Assembly (NCBI GenBank): GCA_018896765.1
Contig: JAHILZ010000086.1
Coordinates: forward strand, 1 to 16,353
From: Patescibacteria group bacterium
Lineage (GTDB): Bacteria > Patescibacteriota > Minisyncoccia > JAHIHE01
Reading direction: 5' to 3'
Length of the DNA: 16,353 nt
In this document: piece after piece, positions 12,395-16,353 of the stretch
How the letters are laid out: each line of letters starts with the position of its first letter
Numbering within the stretch: the stretch's first letter is position 1
Notes under the pieces: model-generated
The model's database searches: none
What the model was told of the DNA's origin: nothing
What the model saw: the letters and a program-made list of their open reading frames with translations, nothing else
Position numbers and translations under genes: made by a program

Positions 12395-13405
12395 TTACCT
12401 ATTTTCATCATAAAACATTCTCAACTCATCATAAGTGCCGTCTTTCGGCAGCAACACATCCGCTCCGTTTATGTTAGCGGCGCTTAATAGCCCCGTTTCC
12501 ATATTCGAGTTGGGAATTTTGCTTTTTGTTTCTTTGATATTCTTCGCGATAGCGCTTAATTTTTGCAACTGGGGAAGAGAGATATCAGTTTTAACATTTT
12601 CGCCGATAATATTCAAAATATCCGTTACTTTGAAAAAATTATCCCAAAGATTATTTTTTTCTATTTTTTCTTTTAAGAGAAAAATAATTTTATGCTGGCG
12701 CTCAATGCGGCTAAAATCTCCTTTGATGGTATGGCGCGATCGGGATAATTTTAGAGCCAATTCGCCATCGAGATGGTAAACACCCGCCTTAAGAGAGATT
12801 GGGTCATATCCAAAAGTGTTGTTTGGAAAAGCCGGATCAATGAGATCTTCTTCGAGAGTATAATCTATGCCGCCAAATACGTCTATAATTTTCTTAAATC
12901 CTTCAAAATTAGCGATAACATAATAATTAATGGGTATGCCGGTAATTTTTTTAATTTCTTGGGAAAGGATTTTTATTCCATCTCTGGGGTTATTTTTTGC
13001 GCGATAGGCGTAGATGGCATTGATTTTTCCCCAGTATTGGCTTTCCGGCAATTCAACATAAAGATCGCGGGGAATGGAATTAATCGTAATTTTTTTTTGG
13101 TCGGAAGAAATCGTCAGGATAATTATGGTATCGGTTAAGTTTTCTCCGTTGTGTCCGGGACCGGCTATGCCCAGAAGCAAGATATTAGTTTCGCCATTTG
13201 GGCTTTTTCTCAGTTCATTGTCGCTGGCTAATAAAATTTTTTTGAACTGGCTGATGATTTCAGTTTTTGAAGGGTTTTCGAATTCGTAAATATTCGCCGC
13301 CGTTCCCATAAATTTCGCGCCGGCGAAAAGAAAAGCGGAAATAATAATAATTATTAGAAAAATTATCAAAAAGAGAGTTTTTTTCAACCCGTTAGAAATT
13401 CCCAT
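12395..13405 (-). CDS. LytR-CpsA-Psr (LCP) family cell-wall glycopolymer transferase
   Basis: LCP enzymes move polyprenyl-phosphate-linked polymers onto the cell envelope. The 336-residue protein has a short basic N-terminus, one membrane anchor (about 9-30) and an extracytoplasmic LCP domain from about 72 to 240. Motifs include NILLLGIAG (74-82), LTDTIIIL (90-97), NSIPRDLYV (109-117), KINAIYAY (127-134) and the arginine-rich catalytic region RSRHTIKGDFSRIERQ (222-237). Asp92, Arg113, Arg222, Arg224, Arg233 and Arg236 are candidate metal or phosphate ligands by family analogy. The acceptor polymer cannot be told from the sequence. Residues 3-7 (ISNGL) are encoded by one arm of the GTTAGAAAT-type inverted repeat that spans the start. 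It lies upstream of pth on the same strand. Confidence 0.92.
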   Translation of the reverse strand: MGISNGLKKTLFLIIFLIIIIISAFLFAGAKFMGTAANIYEFENPSKTEIISQFKKILLASDNELRKSPNGETNILLLGIAGPGHNGENLTDTIIILTISSDQKKITINSIPRDLYVELPESQYWGKINAIYAYRAKNNPRDGIKILSQEIKKITGIPINYYVIANFEGFKKIIDVFGGIDYTLEEDLIDPAFPNNTFGYDPISLKAGVYHLDGELALKLSRSRHTIKGDFSRIERQHKIIFLLKEKIEKNNLWDNFFKVTDILNIIGENVKTDISLPQLQKLSAIAKNIKETKSKIPNSNMETGLLSAANINGADVLLPKDGTYDELRMFYDENR

Positions 13406-13465
13406 ATTAATAGCTTTGTTTATTTGTTAAACCGCATTAGAAAAGTTACATATTTCTAACGGGTT
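13386..13465. repeat. GTTAGAAAT/ATTTCTAAC inverted repeat over the LCP gene start
   Basis: AACCCGTTAGAAAT (13386-13399) and ATTTCTAACGGGTT (13452-13465) are perfect 14-bp inverted arms with 52 nt between. An imperfect third arm, AACCGCATTAGAAA, lies at 13430-13443. The LCP ATG (13405-13403) lies between the arms, six nt from the inner one. The arrangement parallels the element over the radC start at 4417-4502. Confidence 0.75.
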
Positions 13466-13508
13466 TCATTTGGTAGTTTTAGTTGTATATACTAAATATA
13501 CAGGATAC

Positions 13509-13537
13509 TTGAAATTGATTCAATAGGGTGGTACAAT
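13509..13537 (+). promoter_or_regulatory. Sigma70-type promoter for lepB
   Basis: TTGAAA (13509-13514), 17 nt, then TACAAT (13532-13537), each one mismatch from the consensus. Start would be near 13544, giving a leader of about 190 nt that includes a family B repeat. The GTATAT/ATATAC palindrome 8 nt upstream of the -35 box could bind a regulator. Confidence 0.6.
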
Positions 13538-13612
13538 GAACAGGTAAATATGAACTATTTAAAAGGCGTGTTTTTTTGTCACTTCAAGCAATAATAAAAG
13601 AAAAAAGTTTTT

Positions 13613-13733
13613 AATGACAAATGTCAAATGACGAATGTCAAATCAATTTTAAAATTCAAATGTCAAATTAGTTTTTTGGATTTTAGGATTTGGGTTTGAA
13701 TTGTCATTTGAGCTTTGGAATTTGGATTTAGAT
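13613..13733. repeat. Heptameric inverted-repeat element, family B (copy 2)
   Basis: AATGACA, AATGTCA, AATGACG, AATGTCA and AATCAAT follow each other at 7-nt spacing. The right side carries GAATTGTCATTTGAGCTTTG and ends in GGAATTTGGATTTAG, which also resembles the centre of copy 1 (10964-11075). It ends four nt before the lepB ATG, leaving almost no unique leader. Confidence 0.7.
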
Positions 13734-13737
13734 CACT

Positions 13738-14382
13738 ATGTCTGAAAGTTTTAAAAAAGAAATTGATCAATTATCGGACAGCGAGGAAAATTATGAAGAA
13801 AAAAAGCAAGAAGGATCTTATAAAGGTTTTTTTGATTTTTTTAAAGAAATTATAAAAGTAGTGGTTATTTCAGCCGTTATAGTTATTCCGATTAGATATT
13901 ATTTGATTCAGCCTTTTTTTGTCAGCGGAGCAAGCATGGTGCCGCAATTTCATAATGGAGAGTATTTGATTATTGATGAATTCAGCTATAGGAATAATGC
14001 GCCTCAAAGAGGAGACGTTGTCGTTTTTCATTATCCGAAAGACCCCTCTCAGTTTTATATCAAGCGCATTGTTGGATTACCCGGCGAAACGGTACAGATA
14101 AAAAACGAGCAAGTTATAATTTATGATAAAAACAAGCAGCTTTATCCTTGGGGGCTGGTATTGGACGAAACCGGATATTTGAAAAAAGGGGAGACAACCA
14201 AAGGCAATGTTGATTTGATGCTTGAGGATGATCAATATTTTGTTTTAGGCGATAACAGGCAGGCCAGTTCGGATTCTCGGTACTGGGGGATATTGGATAA
14301 AAAGTTTATTATTGGAAAAGTTTGGGTTCGCGCTTGGCCGTTTGATAGCGTAAAAATATTTTCGGAACAAATAACATATTAG
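13738..14382 (+). CDS. lepB: Signal peptidase I
   Basis: Membrane serine protease that cleaves signal peptides from secreted proteins. The 214-residue protein has an acidic cytoplasmic N-terminus (1-30), one membrane segment (about 38-58) and the S26 catalytic domain outside. The Ser/Lys dyad is visible: Ser66 in VSGASMVPQF and Lys109 in QFYIKRIVGLPGE. The conserved box GDNRQASSDSRYWG (171-184) and a C-terminal KVWVRAWPF segment are present. Size is normal for a Gram-positive-type enzyme with a single anchor. The ATG follows the family B repeat by four nt with no visible Shine-Dalgarno site. The start is supported by the normal length of the cytoplasmic tail, although a later start is possible. 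A promoter lies at 13509-13537. Confidence 0.95.
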   Translation: MSESFKKEIDQLSDSEENYEEKKQEGSYKGFFDFFKEIIKVVVISAVIVIPIRYYLIQPFFVSGASMVPQFHNGEYLIIDEFSYRNNAPQRGDVVVFHYPKDPSQFYIKRIVGLPGETVQIKNEQVIIYDKNKQLYPWGLVLDETGYLKKGETTKGNVDLMLEDDQYFVLGDNRQASSDSRYWGILDKKFIIGKVWVRAWPFDSVKIFSEQITY

Positions 14383-14471
14383 TTATAAAGTTATAAAGTT
14401 ATAAAGTTATAAAGTAAAAATAAAGTAAGTTCAAAACTTTATAACTTTAAGAACTTGATGAACTTTATAAC
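14382..14471. repeat. GTTATAAAG inverted-repeat element, family A (copy 2)
   Basis: Four tandem GTTATAAA octamers begin at the last base of the lepB stop codon. The right arm reads ACTTTATAACTTTAAGAACT and then TGATGAACTTTATAAC. The arms pair almost fully. The right arm contains an ATG (14458) in frame with hisS, so the repeat offers an alternative start. Confidence 0.75.
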
Positions 14472-14481
14472 TGTTAAATTT

Positions 14482-15777
14482 ATGTCGCCAAAAATAAAAT
14501 TAGAAAATTTTATTGCTCCCAAGGGAATGCAAGATGTAATGCCCAGTGATTGTTTGTATTGGGATTATATTTTTTCTGCCGTTGATAAGCTAGGGAAGAC
14601 ATATGGTTTTAATCGAATCGAAACGCCTATTTTGGAAGATTCAAGATTATTTTCAAGGAGCATCGGGGAAAATACGGATATAGTGGAAAAAGAAATGTAC
14701 AATCTAACCACTAAAGGCGGCGATAAATTAAGTTTGCGCCCGGAAGGCACAGCGGGCGTAATAAGGGCGTATATCAATAGCGGGATGGCAAACTGGTCCC
14801 AGCCGGTCAAGCTTTTTTACACTGGACCGATGTTTCGCTATGATAGGCCCCAAGCGGGAAGGCAAAGGCAGTTTACCCAGGCAGGTTTTGAAATTATCGG
14901 CAGCATGGATCCGATTTTTGACGCTCAGATGATACAGCTGGTTTATTCTATTTTTAAAAAAATAAAATTGAAGAATATCGTTATTAATATTAATAGCATC
15001 GGGGATGCGAAATGCCGCGGCAAATATAAGACCGCTTTGGTGGATTATTATAAATCCCGGGCGAATAAATTATGTCCGGATTGCCGCCGCAGATTGAGTA
15101 AAAATCCTTTAAGGATTTTGGATTGCAAGGAAGAAAAATGTTCCGCTATGCGGGAATTCGCGCCGCAGATAGTGGATTACTTATGCGTAGAATGCCATAA
15201 TCATTTTAAATCGGTTCTTGAATATTTAGATGAAATAAATATTCCGTATATTTTAAATCCTTACTTAGTCAGAGGGTTGGATTATTATACAAAAACGGTT
15301 TTTGAGATTGTTGTTGAAGGAGGCAATAAAAGGCAATTATCCTTGGGCGGGGGAGGCCGCTATGATGACTTGGTGGAAATTTTGGGCGGCGCTCCAACAC
15401 CGGCAATCGGGGTGGCTTTGGGGATTGAAAGAATCGCAGATCAGCTGAAAGCGTCTCATGTCGCGCTCGTTAAAAATTCTTCGGCTAAAGTTTTTATAGT
15501 TCAATTGGGAGATAAAGCCAAGAAAAAAAGCTTTAAATTATTTAATGATTTGCTGGAAGCGGGCATTCCCGCGGCAGAGTCTTTTGGCCGCGGCAGCATA
15601 AAAAGTCAGTTAAGAGTGGCAAATCGGTTGCAAGTAAGAATAGTTCTTATAATCGGGCAAAAAGAATCTTTGGACGGTACGGTTATTTTGCGCGATATGG
15701 AAAGCGGAATGCAAGAAATTATTGATAGTTTAAAAATCATCAAAGAAGTTAAAAAAAGAATGAAAAATGGAAACTAG
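14482..15777 (+). CDS. hisS: Histidyl-tRNA synthetase
   Basis: Class II synthetase charging tRNA-His. With the chosen start the protein has 431 residues. FIAPKGMQDVMP (10-21) opens the catalytic core, followed by SLRPEGTAGVIRAY (84-97) and motif 2, FYTGPMFRYDRPQAGRQRQF (112-131). The HisA region RGLDYYTKTVFE (264-275), LSLGGGGRYDDL (287-298) and motif 3, GVALGIERI (310-318), come next, then the C-terminal anticodon-binding domain (about 335-425). Cysteines at 198, 201, 215, 220, 235 and 238 lie in the insertion domain and suggest zinc binding, as in many bacterial relatives. The frame is open back to a TTG (14455) and ATG (14458) inside the family A repeat. I prefer ATG 14482, because the eight or nine extra residues would be repeat-encoded. 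It follows lepB. Confidence 0.95.
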   Translation: MSPKIKLENFIAPKGMQDVMPSDCLYWDYIFSAVDKLGKTYGFNRIETPILEDSRLFSRSIGENTDIVEKEMYNLTTKGGDKLSLRPEGTAGVIRAYINSGMANWSQPVKLFYTGPMFRYDRPQAGRQRQFTQAGFEIIGSMDPIFDAQMIQLVYSIFKKIKLKNIVININSIGDAKCRGKYKTALVDYYKSRANKLCPDCRRRLSKNPLRILDCKEEKCSAMREFAPQIVDYLCVECHNHFKSVLEYLDEINIPYILNPYLVRGLDYYTKTVFEIVVEGGNKRQLSLGGGGRYDDLVEILGGAPTPAIGVALGIERIADQLKASHVALVKNSSAKVFIVQLGDKAKKKSFKLFNDLLEAGIPAAESFGRGSIKSQLRVANRLQVRIVLIIGQKESLDGTVILRDMESGMQEIIDSLKIIKEVKKRMKNGN

Positions 15778-15783
15778 AACTAA

Positions 15784-15848
15784 GTTATAAAGTTATAAAG
15801 TTATAAAGTTAATCAATTTTACTTTATAAACTTGATGAACTTTACAAC
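15784..15848. repeat. GTTATAAAG inverted-repeat element, family A (copy 3)
   Basis: Tandem GTTATAAA octamers are followed by AATCAATTTT and the right arm ACTTTATAAACTTGATGAAC with TTTACAAC. It is the shortest of the three copies. The right arm carries the ATG at 15835 that opens the longest frame of the HIT gene. Confidence 0.72.
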
Positions 15849-16206
15849 TAAAATCGTGTGTGTTTTTTGTAAAATTGCGAATAAAGAAATAAAAGCGGAA
15901 ATTCTTTATGAAAGCGATGATGTTTTGGCATTTAAAGATGCCCATCCTTTGGCGCCAATTCATATTTTAATTATACCCAAGAAGCACATAGAAGGAATAG
16001 ATTTTTTAGGAGAAGCGGAAGAGGATATTCTATTAGCCGGAAAAATGATAATTGCCGCGAAAAAACTTGCCGACAAAGCGGGGATTGGGAAAAAAGGATA
16101 TAAGCTTTTATTTCGGGTAGGGCGAGATGGCGGACAAGAAGTGGGGCATATTCATTTGCATTTGCTGGGGGGCGCGAAACTTAGCGAGGATATAAAACCA
16201 ATTTAA
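15835..16206 (+). CDS. HIT family (histidine triad) nucleotide hydrolase
   Basis: Small nucleotide phosphoramidase or hydrolase of the HINT type. The 123-residue product carries the histidine triad HIHLHL (105-110). It also has the upstream zinc-associated CVFC (9-12), KDAHPLAPIHILIIPKKHI (34-52) and the HINT-type order of strands, so it looks complete. The true start is uncertain. ATG 15835 lies inside the family A repeat, and residues 1-7 (MNFTTKI) are repeat-derived or nearly so. GTG 15856 would give MCVFCKI, which fits typical family N-termini better. No Shine-Dalgarno site is visible at either. It lies after hisS on the same strand with only the repeat between them, so cotranscription is plausible. 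Confidence 0.9.
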   Translation: MNFTTKIVCVFCKIANKEIKAEILYESDDVLAFKDAHPLAPIHILIIPKKHIEGIDFLGEAEEDILLAGKMIIAAKKLADKAGIGKKGYKLLFRVGRDGGQEVGHIHLHLLGGAKLSEDIKPI

Positions 16207-16240
16207 AATTTTTAATTAAAAATTCAAAAACAACCTTTTG

Positions 16241-16353
16241 TAATGTCAAAGTTCAAATAACAAATGCCAAATCAACATTAAATGACTAAATGTCAAATTT
16301 TTGAAATTTGGATTTTGTGCTTGAATTGACATTTGACATTTGACATTTGTAAT
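16241..16353. repeat. Heptameric inverted-repeat element, family B (copy 3, cut by window edge)
   Basis: Starts AATGTCAAAGTTCAAATAAC and ends with tandem TTGACAT heptamers (TTGACATTTGACATTTGACA), complementary in kind to the left arm. The 16207-16240 stretch before it is AT-rich without a gene. The element runs to the window end, so its right boundary is unknown. Confidence 0.65.

Larger units (their letters stand above)
13406..13737. other. Intergenic region between divergent LCP and lepB genes
   Basis: This 332-nt gap holds most of the GTTAGAAAT-type inverted repeat, a small palindrome GTATAT-ACTAA-ATATAC (13485-13501), a plus-strand promoter (13509-13537) and a family B repeat (13613-13733). 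A 14-codon frame (13550-13594) has no supporting signal. I see no other gene in it. Confidence 0.7.

Noticed and set aside
13550..13594. 14-codon frame downstream of the 13509 promoter as a leader peptide
   Set aside because: No ribosome-binding site, no attenuator-like hairpin after it and no informative codon run.
14382..14415. Tandem GTTATAAA octamers as a CRISPR-like array
   Set aside because: The units are contiguous 8-mers without unique spacers, and no cas genes are present.

Overview
The window looks like chromosomal DNA from a Candidate Phyla Radiation (Patescibacteria, Parcubacteria-like) bacterium. This rests on AT-rich genes that mostly lack a visible Shine-Dalgarno sequence, a compact housekeeping set with typical CPR-style protein sequences, and a tRNA gene without encoded CCA. 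TGA is used as a normal stop (for example at the end of pth), which argues against SR1/Gracilibacteria. Nearly every gene gap is filled with repeats. The taxonomic call is an inference from family knowledge, not from a database search.

Layout. Positions 1-3047 (+): tsaC/sua5 (tRNA t6A synthesis), a tRNA-Leu(CAA) on the minus strand with its own promoter, then parA and parB. Positions 3141-5210 (+): a MacB/FtsX-type permease and radC. Positions 5213-5841 (+): a Phd/RelE-type toxin-antitoxin pair behind a perfect consensus promoter with an overlapping inverted repeat. Positions 5877-7209 (+): a decayed type III restriction-modification locus. Its mod gene has lost the DPPY-containing middle, and a further frameshifted remnant follows. 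A bidirectional terminator near 7280 separates this from dprA-topA, which are transcribed leftwards from 10698 to 7313. Positions 10763-11538 (+): a strong promoter, a potentially structured RNA, a repeat, a three-arm hairpin, and a small unrecognised gene with the only strong Shine-Dalgarno site in the window. Positions 11711-13405 (-): pth and an LCP-family gene. Positions 13509-16206 (+): signal peptidase I, histidyl-tRNA synthetase and a HIT-family hydrolase.

The most unusual feature is the density and placement of repeats. At least three families of intergenic AT-rich inverted repeats occur: (GTTATAAA)n, heptameric AATGTCA/AATGACA, and AATTTTGAATTTCC-type. Repeat-like sequences also occur in frame inside topA (three places) and pth (two places). 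Other repeats lie over gene starts: hisS and the HIT gene have candidate ATGs inside a repeat, and radC and the LCP gene share a GTTAGAAAT ... ATG ... ATTTCTAAC arrangement. This resembles the Rickettsia palindromic elements that insert into coding genes.

The best candidate for an undescribed system is the 10.76-11.54 kb block. A long leader carries a CCUCCUU loop sequence and ACCUCC-bearing hairpin arms, both complementary to the strong ribosome-binding site of the 96-residue orphan gene they precede.
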